From Sanderia malayensis (taxonomy: Eukaryota; Cnidaria; Scyphozoa; Semaeostomeae; Pelagiidae): DNA of 64,000 nucleotides. Both the position numbers and the translations under genes were made by a program. The notes beneath the pieces are model-generated. The model was not told where the DNA came from and did no database searches. It worked only from the letters and a program-made list of their open reading frames with translations. The DNA lies in the NCBI GenBank assembly GCA_013076295.1, contig RQOL01000531.1, positions 5,022,001-5,086,000 of the forward strand, in the 5' to 3' direction. Each line of letters begins with the position of its first letter. The first letter of the stretch is position 1. Below are positions 42,601-57,600 of the stretch, in pieces.

Positions 42601-45600
42601 AGATGTGCAAGGTTACCTGTGCAGCCCAGTGGAGTGGGTTTTTCTTCTCATTGTCTAGAATAGATGCATCAGCACCATGTTCTAACAGCAATGCTATATT
42701 ATCAGGAAGGTTGTGAAAAGATGCCCAGTGTAATGGAGTCATTCCCTGCAACAGAGAAAATCTTGCAAGAACATTCAAGATTGAATGAAACGGAAAGACC
42801 CAACAAATTCTTTATAGAATATGAAAAGTAATGAGAATAAAAAAATGTATCAGAAAATTTCAGAACTGAAGTCTCTTAAAAGTTTCTTAGGATTTCTCAT
42901 AACTTTCTCAAAAACATCACGCGAATCAAACAATGAACAAAGCGATAACAAGAGTATCATGTAAACCAAACAGTAACGTAAGTTTTGTAAATATTACGCG
43001 ATCCAGCCAAAATATATTGAAGAAAAAATACGAATTCTTATCATTTCGGTATGTTTAAAAAAAAATCAGTTCCTTAAAGCTTTTCAGCTTTGAGAACTGC
43101 AGTTTCTAAGCTTTTTGTGATTTCTGGATACTGGCTTGTTACGGATGGCCTTACAAAGTGAGCTTACGGATAAAGTACATCATAATACAAACCTCCACAT
43201 CCACCTTGTTGATAATACTAGCCTCATGTATATACTTCAGCACTGTTTCTAAACATCTAAAAATAAGTGATACAAAACCTCTTAAAAGCCAATTAAAAAA
43301 ATCATACACTAAAAAGTGCACTACTTTATGTATCCTTCATAAAAGCTCAGCGTCCAGAATCCATTAACTAAAACGTGGTGAAATATGGCCCACACACAAC
43401 AAGATGTAACGTGGGAAGGCCCACATTAGGTTTGTTTTGTTTGTCAAACTCTTCGTAAATTAGTTTGTCCGAAGTTTGATGAAGAGATGATATGCTTCGC
43501 TGGACCAGCGACCCAAAGCATTAATAAGATGCCTCAGAAACCCCATCGCGGGAGCAGAAGTCGCGGCGTCAATCCTGAAACTACAGAGCCTAAATCTACT
43601 CTGTCTTCCGGCCGCTTGGAGCACAGCTTGAAGCATAATAGATATACTAGAGGAAAAACGTAAGACAATTCAAAATTTCAATAACATTTCACCTACTGTG
43701 TTTACGTATCAACACGTCAAGTTCTTAGTTGTCGTTCACTTATTGAAAATTTTAGCTTGAAGCTTAGCGTTCATCCTAGCCTTGGAAAAACATCTCCTGC
43801 GCAACGTGGGCGTGCCAGTGCGATGGAAGTGTCTTTTCTAAGTTGATGATCAGTTTTTGAGCGAAAGAAATACAAGCATTGGGACAAGTGAATTATCGAT
43901 GGAAATGCTACACACTGATAAATAGTATTCGAAAAAAAGGAGTAGTATAGAAGGCACAAAAACATAACATTCTCAAAAACAGCAAAGTCTAAATATAATT
44001 TTGTCTGTAATGTTACAGCTGTTATTGGCCATATTAAATGAGTACGGTGCGTATTGCCGAAAGTTGAACCGTGGACAGAAAAGGCTTGAGAAAAAGCTGC
44101 GGATGCAGGTAGAGCAGATCCATTGCTGCGCTTTCCGATGCAGGTAGAGCAGATCCATTAGAATGAAGCAAAAGGATGAGTGGTGCGAAAGTTGCCGAGG
44201 CAGCGTTGTGCAGAAGAGTATGAGCGATGAATGAGGAAAAGAATCGGTGAGAGGTGAGCCATGTGACGTAGGAACAGAAGATGGTGTGGTGTGTGGGGTG
44301 GAATTCTTCAAATGGAACACGGTTGAAAACTTTTGAAAAGGTAGACACGAAAGAAGGTCCGCACAGGTATTCAAAGTATCAGGTACACGAAGGGCCGAAA
44401 AAGAGTGTAAAATGTCTACGTCGCGCAAAAGCAGGGCAAGATATTTATCTTCACAAAGACCTTGGGACAAATAGGCCACAACTGTCTTGTGAAAATCACA
44501 TTGAAGGGACTTGGAAGCAGAGCTGAAAGTTTAAGAGTTTCAAGCATCCCAAAATTCAGACATTGAGCAAACAACGCCAAACATATCGAAATTTAAGTTT
44601 AACAACGATTAACAACGTTTTGCAGCGAGGTAAAGAATGCATCGCCTTTTTGCTTTTGCCTTCCATCTCAGCTGACGCTGCGTCCAATTGTCAAATTCTA
44701 CGAGCGACAAGAAAATCTAGTCAAATGCACAGACCATAACTCTACCCCATGTTCTGCGACGCAAGCTAGAAAATCCTGTGGTGGTTAAAGTAAGTAGTGA
44801 ACTGAAAGTAGCCAATAGCATCAATGGTATAGAATTATGATCGCAAAGCACTGTAATAGCATGGAATTACCCTTTACTTAGGTATGTTAAGGAAACCTCG
44901 CTTTGTCTTTGAATACGGAGCTGAAACATGGAGTATGAAAAAATCGCCGAAAAAGTAGTTCGATTGATGTTTGCTACAAACAAATGCAGAAAATGGCATT
45001 CAATAGTTCCTGGAGGGCACACACAACAAATGATTGATTATACGAAGAACTACCAAAGGTGACTTCAAAAGTATAATAAAGAAGAACTTGGCTGACTGGG
45101 AATTGCATCAGACATGCAAAAAAGGTGCTGACAAGCTAGTACTCTGACAGCCCACCGACGGAAGGACAACAAGAGAAAGAATAAAAAACACGTAAACTGA
45201 CTTGCCACTGAAGGAAACCGAAATAGAGAATGTACAGATCATAAAAAATCATACAAAATCGCGATAACGATAGAAATCGGGTGAATTAAGTTGACGCGAA
45301 AGGGTAACAGCCTAGTACTTGACCAGGGTAAATGAGAAAATTTTAAAAACGTTTGAACAGCCTTTGTAGCTATGTGTCGAGCGAACATTGTTGAGATGAG
45401 ATCGGTGTTCAAAGGCACTGAGCATCCGTTGAGCATCGAAATGTTCACATTATTCAATGAACATTCTCATTCGCTTATGATTTCCTCTGAACATGACTGA
45501 AAATCGCTGAACAAGACTGAAAATGACTAAAAAAGTTGTTCCAAGACTTGAATTTCACTTAACATCAATTTACACTGTTGTTCGGTGAAATATTGCAAGA

Positions 45601-48600
45601 TAAAGGGGGTTGACAAAGCAGATGTGACATTAAAAAAATCAAAATTATATATGTACTCACTCACTGTTCTTTATACATGCACTAACATGAACAACATTTC
45701 TTCCACTTTGGTCAATGGTTTGGTAGTTTGAATTAAAATTCAACATTGCCTCACAGCCATCTGGCCAGCCCTAATAAAAATTGATACCTGGCTAGTTACT
45801 TTAAAATTAAGTAGCAACGCTCTACAGAGATGAGATGATAATCGTACAGCACACATACCATAGACAAGAAACCCACATGTAGAGGCAGAAAAAGTTAGAA
45901 AATGTTCATACTAGGCAAAATCTCTAACGGCTGGCTCTCAAAGATCTAACCAATGATTCTCATATCAGTATTCACATACAGTGGACATATTTTCACATCC
46001 CGCTATAACGAACCCCGCTTATAACGAACTTCCCGCTATTACGAACTAAAACTCCGGTCCCTTGGATTCTGAGAAGTAAATCCTACTGTAAATGCTCCCT
46101 GTATAACGAACCCTGGATATAACGAACTCTCGTTATTACTAACCAAACTTCCGATCCCCTGACCACAAATACCCTCGATATAACGAATTTTTGAGAAAAC
46201 TTTTCGCCAAGGGTGAAGTTTTCAAGCTCAAGGGTGAAGTTTTTCAAGCTCAAGGGTAAAGTTTTTCAAGCTCTGGATGGACTTCAAACACCGAGCCTTT
46301 TTGTGCGGAAATAGGGAACGAAATGCGAAGAAGATCAATTCCCTCTCGAAATTATATGACGTAGCAATGAGAAACAAAAAGGAACAAAAACATATCAATT
46401 ATTTTTTTTGATTAACAGAGCAGAAAGAAATAAAAGTAGATAAAATAAAAATAGTAATTAAAAAATTGACATCAAATGGTAATATCGACTTTGCTTCGTG
46501 ATGTTTCCTTGTTAAACATGCTTTTGAGCGTTTTTTCCTGTCGGAAAAGCGCAATCTATCGGAGCAATAACTGTTGTCATCCTGCAAACTTTTTTTGGAA
46601 CAATATAGTGTGCCATTTAAGCGCGAATACTTGAGGGAGGGTCCATTTGTGTTTGAAATTCTTCATTAAAAATGTCCCTTCTGTACAACGAACTCCCGCT
46701 ATTGCGAACTATTTTCTCGGTCCCTACAGAGTTCGTTATGATCTTATGTCATAACGAACTCTGTAGGATATGTAGGATAGGTTCGTTATGATATGATGTC
46801 ACATGATCTTAAACCAAACTGCCTCAGTTTGGTAGCTCATTAAACCTGTTATTGGTTTAAATATTCGAAAACTATGGGCGATAAAGAAAACGTACTTGTT
46901 GATATGTCGCGAACATGGCAAAACAACGGTAGGCGAGATAGGTTATTATTCGCGACATGCGAGAACCAGGGCCTGAGACACTGTTCTATTTCAAAAAGTC
47001 TATTGATCACCGAAAACAGAAGTATATTCAGTAAAGTAATCCAGCCCCTCTGATATACTATATAAGACCTAAGTTAAACGTCGCTCTTATCCTGCGCCGA
47101 ATCAAATACTATTAAGTACGGCAGTGGAGCGACTCTGGAGCGGCAGCAAGTTAAACGTCGAACTTAATTGTCGCTCTTAATAGTATGTAACAATAGAACA
47201 CTCCCGTTGCTGTTCTTATTGTTCAAAGGTTCAAGTGAGCTTGGCGGGGTTTCGGCATTTTATTTAACTTATTTCTGGATTTGCAAATGCTTGAAAAGTT
47301 TGTAGCAGAGGGCTTGGAATTGGAAGTGCAAGTCTATTGCATTATTATATTTTACAGATAAAGAGTTGTTTGATGGATGCCATGTTATTGTTCGTCCAAA
47401 AACATGGATCTCTTTTCAAATAAAAGCATACTACATTCATAACATTAGCCAACAGATAGGCCAGCAACCCAGGCATCCATGCCTTCATTTGTTTTCGAAA
47501 TTGCAAAACTATTAAAAGTGGATACCCCACAATCAATGCATTTGTATTTGGTTTCAATTGTGCACATTGTACATAGATTCATCTTGTTTTTCAAACAGAC
47601 AAGAAAAGCCCATTACAACTTCAATGTCAAAAAATTCGTGAAAAACAAATCATATTTTGTCAATTGTCATAGAGATATTTGGTCGGGGTCGAGGGAAAAG
47701 ACTAAATTGCTAACTGAGCAAGCTCCGCCTCGTTTGAGACGACAAATATATCATGTTAATTGCTTTATAATGTATGCATTGAGTTCGGCACATGAAGAGT
47801 TCGACGTTTAATTCCACGTCGCTCCAGGGTCGCATAATGCGACTGGACGTGTAGCTCCAAATGCAATCTGCCGCTCCAAATCAAATCTGCCGTACTTAAT
47901 CAAGTTATACGTCGCTCTTGTCAAGCACTTAATTCGCCTATTTGATTCGGCGCATGAGAAGAGCGACGTTTAACTTGGGCCTAACGCTCTGAAAATATTG
48001 CAAAAACAGGGTTCCAAATTTTTGATAACCTCTTTTCTGTAGCGTGGCTGGGTAAAGCAGGTATAACTCAAGAGAACACAAGATGTTGCTTGCTCGAGAT
48101 CAATCATTCAACTAAAATACTATTATAATTTTACCTAAGTTAAAACAATCATAATATGACACATCAATCAATAGTGACAGCAACAACGGATATAATATAG
48201 ACAAACGACACGGTCACAAGTACATCACAGGAAAACAATATAACTAACACGAACACGATTCTACTTCTAATATTTTAACACAGACATGATACAATTTATA
48301 CTTACGCAAGCATAATATTACATTTCGGTAAATAAAACACGATCGATATCAATTGCAGTAGCTATGTAACTTGGCTATCTGTAAAAGAATAAAGGGACAT
48401 AATCTTAGAAGAAAGGGAAGCCTGTAAAAGGGGAATATGTAAAACGACGAATATGTAAAAGGGTTGGTTTGCAATTGACTCAGATATTGCACAGAAGTCA
48501 TATTTCGAAGTCCATAAACGTAAAAAACAACTTAAAAACAATAAAACATGTAACATCAGACGTAATGAAGATATTACAATATAAAAACTTTTGGGAGTGT

Positions 48601-51600
48601 CGTAGATGAGTCATTGGCAATGTAGTAGTTCGCAGTGATAGTAAACTAACGATAATAATAGTAAATGTGGCATATAAAAAAGATGCAAATTGTCGTTCTG
48701 TCAGAGTGTTGAATGAAAAAATTAAACCAAAGTAAATGAATTGCTTCAAGTTCTTTCGATTGTGTGTCAACTGCAACGATATAGTTGTGCTTGGTCTAGT
48801 TAACTTTTGTTTGTCTTTACTGCGGGGCTTTCCTCGGGGCTTACGTTTCTGCTCTGATTTTACTTGTGCGTGCGGTCTCTGTTCCACAAACTTTGAATTG
48901 GCATTGTTGTCCTACTGAAACAGCCACACGGTGAAAATGTCACATGTTTTGTTGGGCAAAGCCGGCTTTATGAGGGTAGATAAATACACTTTTATAGCAA
49001 GAACTTCCACCTTGAGCGCCACAATTTTCATTGATTTTTAGCCATTGGAGATCTCTTTCTTGCGGGACGTTTGAATGCAACTGACTTCAGCTTTCCTGCG
49101 TAAGTGGATATGTCTTTTAACTTGTCGTCAGTATCTCAGAGGCTTTCGGATAAATCTGGTTGACTATGTGCATCAATTCGTCGAGTTTGAGTTGCTTTGC
49201 GGTGGTGAAAGTTGGATGTTTCAAATATTCTGCTCTCGGTGTGATATTTGAAGCTGTAGTCACATCGCTTGTGTGTGTGCCAATAAGTTCCCTTCTTTAT
49301 CGGTAGTCTATCTGTGTTTATTCTCTGTGCAGATGAAGAGCATGCTAGAGTCCAGAATGGTTTTATCATTAGGATGTATGGATGATATATTTCAATTTAA
49401 ATTATCATTTTCTTTGTAGGAAATGGTTCACTAAACAGTTCTTAAATGCGATGTAAGAACAGTTAATGGGTGATAGAAATTACCACTGCGAAATAGACCT
49501 ATGTGTATGTCCATCAACATAACCCCATAAAGGTGTTGGTGAGCATTGACGGCGGTACTTTGCCATTTAATTCGAGAAGGCATATTCGGTACATTGTACA
49601 TTTCTACCAAAGGCCACCGAGCGAGTGGCTCGGACGATCTCTACATCATGCGTATGTTTGTTTGTTTCTCGGTACATGTTGAATGCGCAGGAGTTTCGCA
49701 CCACCTCACTGCAGTGGGTGGGAGTTCGTGTTATGAATAAATCCACTACTGATCGACTCAGATTAGACACCTCTCAATCGCATTTACATTTATATTTTGT
49801 CATTGTTTAATTATGTAAGCTGGTTACGTTTAGGCTAAAAATAACGTCTGTTTGGTTGTATTTTGTTGTCAGAGTGTATTGTACGTAGGTGTCAATATTT
49901 AGCTGCATGCATGTTGTTACTAAGCAATACAGAGCCAAATGCGTAACGTGATGTAAGTTATATGATGTCACGCAGTAAATATACAACCTCCTTTGAGCTT
50001 TAAAAGAAACCGTTTAGAGTAAATTTATCAGTTATAACATTCTAAGCTCCAGTGTAGATGGATCTTCATAGTAACGAACTCATATCACACGATTCAACTA
50101 ATACAGTCTCCTGAAGTCTTGAAGTCTATTTTATTCGAGTTTACAATCTAACGGGAAGTCAGAAGTTAGGTCAACGAAAGGACGATTTCTGACATTTTGG
50201 TCCACCGAGCCGGATTCAAGAAGAAAATGCACCAACAAGCTGAACAAGACCAGTTGGAGCTACGAGAAGCACCCGAACAGAGGGCACAAGAAGAAGTCTA
50301 TGCACCGTCACGAGCAGTGATGTTTGGCATCAAGACCCCTGAAATGTTGATGGACGAAAGTCAAAAGATGTGAGATGTTGCCAAGCAGACATTGGGCCTC
50401 TTTTTAAAGACAGTGGACGAAGTAATCGAGAGAAAACGACCCAACGAGCTAAGAAGAACAAGAAAAAGAATCGAGGAGAAACTGAGTGCCCTGAAGAAAT
50501 TGAATCAACAGACGAGCGAGTATATGATTTAGATGGGGTTATCATGCGAAGACGTAGTCTTCTTCAATTTCAAAAGCGAATCAGAACTTGATGTTTACGA
50601 AGACACCATTGCTGACATTGAAGATGTATTACGAAGAGATGAGGTGAGAACGATGCCAGAAAGCAGAACGAACGTGACAGCACAGCAGAATGCCAAGCTG
50701 CCTAAACTGCAGCTGAGACGGTTTTATGAAGACGCAGCGATTAACGTTGCTTCCCTGAGATCGATGGGATATGATGAACATGTAATGTGTCTGGTAGAAG
50801 AAACCATGATGAAGCTTCCACGCCCAATTCGCTACGAACTGACGAAAGATGATAGAAGCTGGACGAAATGGGATTTCACGAGATTCTTGTGGATTTACCT
50901 CAAAACTTGTGAAGAAATCGAACCAACAGAAACATCAAGATTCGAATCATCATCACCATCACGAAGACAAGTGGTACACGCAACAACAACAAGAAGGCAA
51001 GAATGCGTTTACTGCAGGGGAGGCCATAAAGCATTCGAATGCACGAGTGTGAGCAGCATAGCAGATCGAAAGGCCATCGTTCAGAGTCAGAGGCAATGCT
51101 ACAACGGCACAAGAAATAACCATACACTGAAAGAATGTCAAAGCCGGAATGTCTGTTATCACTGCAAAGGAAAGCACCATTCCTCGATATGTACCAGATC
51201 TGAAGGAAGTGGAACCTCAAATGAGATGATGTCAGCCAGAAGTAATGAAACAGCAACCCGAGACTTGAACGGACATATACAAGGAGGCCCAGCAGCTTAT
51301 CAGACCGTCATTGCAATCGTTGGAGGGCAAAAGTGTCGCATTTTATTGGATGGAGGAAGTGGAAAGTCCTACATTAGCAGAGAACATGGCCGGAAAATAG
51401 CAGAAAATCCAGTTCGTACAGAGAAGCAAATAATTGGCACAGTAAATGGAGAAAAAGAAGTTAAATGCCCAGTCTACAATCTTGAAGTTGCTGGAGTGGG
51501 CAAGGCAAACAAAAGCAGACTTTCGACAGAATTTGCAGAATTGGACCTCTACATGCTGACATCGGTTCCAAATGCTCATCCAGAAAGGCAGAGAGAGAAA

Positions 51601-54600
51601 TTCGCCCACCTAAACGGAATATGGTTTTCAGATGTATCCCAAAAAGACAACCTGGAGATTCACGCCATACTTGCGGTAAAAGACTATGCCCATATCAGAA
51701 CCGGACACATGATAGAGGGAAATAACAGCGAGCCAATGGCTGAAGAAACCGTATTAGAATGGACGCTCATGGGAACGATTCAAGACCAGCAGTCGAATTA
51801 TGAACACAGAGTAGCAAATCTGATGATTGAACAGCCAACAGGTGGCAAGCATGTTCACTATCTCCCACACCATGCAGTGATTCGAAGAGAAGCCGAGACT
51901 ACTAAGTTGAGTATTGTTTACGATTGTTCAGCCAAAGAGGGCAAGTATGACAAGTCTATGAATCATTGTCTCCACATTGGACCACCTCTGCAGCCCGTTT
52001 TATACGACAACTTGATCAGGTTTCGGATGTATCCAGTGGCACTACTTGGGGACATTCAACAAGCATTCTTGCAGATCAAAGTCGACAAAGAAGATCGTGA
52101 TGCGATGAGATTTCTCTGGCCTACAGATCTACCCGAAGAGAACGCAAAAATACAAGAATTGCGGCTCACAAGAGCAATCTTTGGTTCAGCTCCCAGTCCT
52201 TTCCTGCTTGGAGCCACTATCAGACACCATATGGAGAATTACAAGCATGAAGACCCTGAATTTGTGGACTGTATCACGAAAGGTTAATACGTGGATGATA
52301 TCGCCTGCGGAGGAGCTAATGCAGAAGAAGTCAGCACATTGAAAGGGAAACTGATCGACAGATTCAAGGATGGACATTTCAACATGCGAAAATGGAAGTC
52401 TAACATACCAGAATTACGAGATGAAACGAACTTGGCGCAAAGGGTTGGTGAAGAGAATGTAAAAGCACCAGCATCTACTAACACTAGCACAAAGAATGCA
52501 AACGATAAAGTGCTAGGTGCTATTCGGAATCAAGAAACCGATGTAATGGGTGTCAGCCTTGAGAAACTCGCAGCAATGGAACACGAACCAACACAACGAG
52601 GAGCTCTAAGAATCGTGGCAGCCATCTATGATCCAATCGGAGGTGCAAGTCTCGTCACCATATTGGGCAAGATTATCTACCATGAAGTATCCATGGGGAA
52701 ACTTGGATGAGATGCACAAGACTTACTTAAAAGGTGGAGAAAATGGTCGACGAGCCTGAAAAAGCATCCAGTTCTCACCTTCGATAGATGTTTGATAGCA
52801 CATCCAGAAGAAAGAATAGCAAGCATTGAAATGCATGGCTTTGCAGATTCGAGTATAGCAGCATGCTGTGCAGTGATCTACCTGAAGATAACACAATCGA
52901 CTGGAACGTATGTGAAACAGCTGACAGCCAAAGCAAGAGTAGCCAAACCCAATACGTCAGTGCCAAGACTGGAACTGATTGGGGCTCGAATGTTAACCAA
53001 ATTGATACAGAACGTGAAAGCAGCACTGAAAGTTGAAGTTACACAAACCTATGGATGGCTGGATAGCCAAACTGTACTCTGCTGGCTGGAAAACAAAGGC
53101 GAATGGAAACAGTTCGTTCGTAAAAGAGTTGACCAGATTCTAGCTGCTGACGTGAAATGGATGTACTGCCCGACAAAAGACAATCCTGCCGACATGGGGA
53201 CCCGAGGAATGACTGCAGTCAAACTACAACATTGCAGAAAGTTGAGGAATGGACCAACATGGCTTACACAAAGAGAAGACTGGCCGATGCAGCCTCAAGC
53301 ACTAGCAAGTGAAGAAGTAAAAGGAGAAATGAGACTAGCTACTGTGGTTATCGCAACAACAGAAGTGAGACTTGGAATCAGTCGCTGCATGGATCCTAAA
53401 CGATACAATTGCGGAATGAAACTGTTCAGAGTAACAGCATGGGTGCTTCGCTTTATCAAGACGATAAGGAAAAGATCACTGGAGAAACATGAAACTCTAA
53501 CCGTAGAAGAGATCAAGAAAGCAGAAGAAGATGGGGTCAAGAGTGTTCAGCAACAGCACCGTCCGACAGCCGAGCAAATACACCAGCTTGGTCTCAAGGA
53601 AGACAGAAACGGAATACTAAGATGTTTTGGCAGGTTCCAACAGCAGGAAGGCAAACAGCCAGTGTATGTTCCAAAGCAGCATCACCTTACCAACTTTCTG
53701 GTTATCGATTCTCACCGAAGAGTGTTGCATATGGGGGTGGCTACTACGCTGGCAGAGCTGAGAAGCAGATTCTGGGTGCCTAAAGGTCGACAGGAAGTGA
53801 AAAGGATCATCAGCTCTTGCAACCATTGTAAACGCTACAGTGTAAAGCCTGACAAACAGCCAACAACTGCACCAGTTCCAGACTTCAGAGTGACACCTGG
53901 CCATGCATTCTTAACAACAGGAGTTGACTTTGCCGGTCCTTTCTACTGCAAGGAAGGAAAGAGACAAAAGAAGACATACATAACTCTTTTCCCTTGTGCA
54001 ACGTCAAGAGCAATACATATTGAACTCGTGGAGGGTCTATCAGCAAAAACGTTTAGAAAAAGCCTAAAGGCATTGATAGCACGAAGAGGAACACCACAGT
54101 TAATCGTCTCAGACAACGCCAAAACATTTCAAGCGAATGCATGATGGCTTCGAGCAATAGTCAATAATGAGAGGATGCAAGGCTTGTTGCAAGAACAGAA
54201 GATTAACTGGAGATTCAATCTGTCAAGATCCCCCTGGTGGGGAGGTTTTTTCGAAAGAATGGTCGGGATGGTAAAGAATACCCTCGGGAAAACCTCGGTC
54301 TTGCAAATCTTACCGTCAGCAAATTACAAGAGGTTCTGCTGGACATCGAGTTCTGTTAAAATAACAGGCCACTGACCTACCAAACCGATCAATTGGAAGA
54401 TGAAGTATTGTCTCTAAATCACCTGATACATGGCAGACGAATCAAGCCAATCAGAGATGAAGAAGTATTCAGCGATGAAGACAAGATCCCAGCAAGAAAG
54501 AGACTACGGTATCTTCAAAAGTGCAGAGAAAAATGCTGGAAACGATGGTCACGAGAATACTTAACAAGTCTAAGAGAACACCACAAGATCAATCAAGGAG

Positions 54601-57600
54601 GGTACAACAAAAGAACAGTTGGAGATATTGTACTGATAAAAGATGAAAATCTACCAAGAAACAAGTGGAAGCTGGGAAAGGTTATTGACATAATCCACGG
54701 TAAAGATGGCGTGGAGAGGGGGGTTACTCTAAAGACAACTACAAGAGGCAAGCCATATGAAATCGATCGACCTGTTCAGAACTTGTACCCATTGGAACTT
54801 CAAGCAGATTCAAATGATAAGAAGACTCAAGGAAATAATAAAACAAAAGAGACAGCATATGATTCAAGGCCACAAAGAAAAGCAGCTCTCGAAGCAAAGA
54901 GTCTCATTAAAGCAACTCAGATTCAAGAAGAAGAAAATCAAATCTAACTCTGATTTGGGGGGGGGGTGTATGATGAATAAATCCACTATTGATCGACTCA
55001 GATTAGACACCTCTCAATCGCATTTACATTTATATTTTGTCATTGTTTAATTTCGTCGATTATGTAAGCTGATTACGTTTAGGCTAAAAATAACGTCTGT
55101 TGGGTTGTATTTTGTTGTCAGAGTGTATCATACATAGGTGTCAATATTTAGCTGCATGCATGTTGTTACTAAGCAATACAGAGCCAAATGCGTAACGTGA
55201 TGTAAGTTATATGATGTCACGCAGTAAATATACAAACTCTTTAGAGCTATAAAAGAAACCGTTTAGAGTAATTTTATCAGTTATAACATTCTAAGCTCCA
55301 GTGTAGATGGATCTTCATTGGAACGAACTCATGTCACACGATTCAACTAATACAGTCTCCTGAAGTCTTGAAGTCTATTTTATTCGAGTTTACAATCTAA
55401 GGGCCTTATCACATGAGCCCGGTTGACCGGGCTGGCCCGGTTTGCCGAGATCTCACTATCAATGACAAACACAAATAAAACACGTCTTGCTATCACATGA
55501 GAGCCGGGCTGGCCCGGCTAACCGAGATCTCACTTTCACCAAGTGGGATCCCGGTTGAACGGGCTGATTTTCCCCCCATGTGATAGCTCCAGCCCGGGAA
55601 AGCGGGCTGAAAATAACGAAATGAAATAATTTTCGTTGGATCAGCAGTCTTTTTTCTTCCTAAGATTCTTCCTTTTCAAAGATAACATAACATTGAGAAC
55701 GGCCTGATATTTACTCTGCTGTGACTTCCATAATTGTATTATATTTTGTATGCTTTTGCATACCACTTGTACGGATGACAACAGTGAAACCACAACAGTA
55801 AATACAGATAATTTTTGGTCGTCTATTAGTCGCCTATTTTAAAAATCGTGTCTCGAAAGAAAAGGCGGGAAAACTTTATGCAAGAAAGTTCACGTGGCTG
55901 TTTTCAGCCTGTTAAACCGGGCTGTAAAAGCTTCATGTGATGGCGAGCTGATTTTAGCCCGGCAAACCGGGCCAGCCCGGTCAATCGGGCTCATGTGATA
56001 GGCTCCTAACGGGAAGTCAGAAGTTATGTCAACGAAAGGACGATTTCTGACATTCGTGCTCAACCGCATATTCACGCTAAGGTCAGATGCAACACGCATA
56101 GATCAAGGATTGACTTCCCCCTCCCACCCTGTCCTCTTCAATTGTTAGTTTGAGTTTAAATTATGATTTTAGTCATTAGCCTGCAGTTTGACCAGTCCGT
56201 TTATTACTGCCAGGGGTACCGGCGAAAATTCGCACAGCAAATCGGTATCACCGATCATAAAAGCTTATCCCCACTCAAGCAATTTTGGCTGGTATGCTCA
56301 ACACCCAATTCCTTGAGATAACATTAATAATAACATTCGCCAGTAAGACACTTGTTTTCACATTTGTGGATTCCAAAATATGGTAAAATTAACAAAAAGC
56401 TACAAAATCCTCGTAAAACTTACGTGATTTCCAAAGTCGTAGTATTTTGCTTAGGACTATAGAATATTGTATTTGCCATAGAAATAAAAATGCAAATTTT
56501 TATAATTTCCGTATAAAACAAAGAAATTAATTGACATAAACAGAGCTAAAAGAAAACTTCAGATAAAAGGCAAATGTTTGCAATTGCACATTAGAAAATG
56601 ATTTTGAAACTGCACTAAAATTAACGAGTATTGCGGGATAAAAGAGAAGGAGTTTTCTATTTCAGGCTATTTAACTTGGCAAATAATTCTTCATCTCTAT
56701 ATTACTTTGACGCTAATTATTTAATTAAAAGTACCATATTTCCTCTGATAAGCGCCCGGGCCCTTATTAAACATTTTTCAAGATTGGATGGGCCCTTATT
56801 AGAGGGGGCGCTTAAAAGAGGGAGGGGGGCTTATTTCACAGTCCTGAAATTTTAAAAACAAACAACCTCAAAAACAAAAAATAACCTTGTATAGTTCCGA
56901 ATGTTATTCAATATCAAGCAGTCAAGATCAACTTCAACTGCTGATCCTCACTGCATTGCATTTTCGAAACGCTCACGACCCGATGAAAGAGTTTTTCCAG
57001 CCTTAAAGAGTTTCGACGTTATTATTTGAACCAAAGAGTGAACATGTGAGAATTCTATTAACCATCCCTGGGCGGTTAATAGAGGGGGTCACTTACTTCA
57101 TACTTTTTGATATTAAGGTGGGCGCTTATTGGAGGGGGCCGTTAAATGAGGGTGGGCGCTAATTAGAGGAAATACGGTAAGCGAAATAAGCAGCCCGTCC
57201 AGCTTGTATAATAAAATAAAATACCATCTGTAGAATAGCCAGAAGCTTTGCATCACCTGAAGCTCACATTTTCCTGAATAATCAAAACAACATTGCTTTT
57301 CACACTTCTTTATCTTCGCATCAGTGTCAATCACATGTCATGTTTCGTTTATGTGTATAGAACTCATGTTCATACGGTGGTGGTGGCCCACAAGTGTCAC
57401 ATCAAATGCAAACTCAGAACATTACCAAAAATATTACAAATTTGACAAAATTGATTTCAGAATGATGGGCAATCCCAGACACCTTTGCGCACCACGGCTA
57501 ACAAAAACAACAAGCCTGACTGAACGTCGTCGGGCATGACTGAACGTCGTCAATATGCAACTTAAAATAGGGAAGCAAATACTAATAAAGGGTATTAAAA

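Larger units (their letters stand above)
49739..56052 (+). mobile_element. BEL/Pao LTR retrotransposon (degenerate, both LTRs)
   Basis: 5' LTR 49739-50194 and 3' LTR 54967-56052 (the latter enlarged by a MITE at 55401-56006). Flanked by TTCG at 49735-49738 and 56053-56056. A primer-binding site TGGTCCACCGAGCCGGAT starts at 50198, and a run of G precedes the 3' LTR. The polyprotein region is 50227-54947. It lies in the large ANKRD55 intron in opposite orientation to the gene. Confidence 0.92.
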
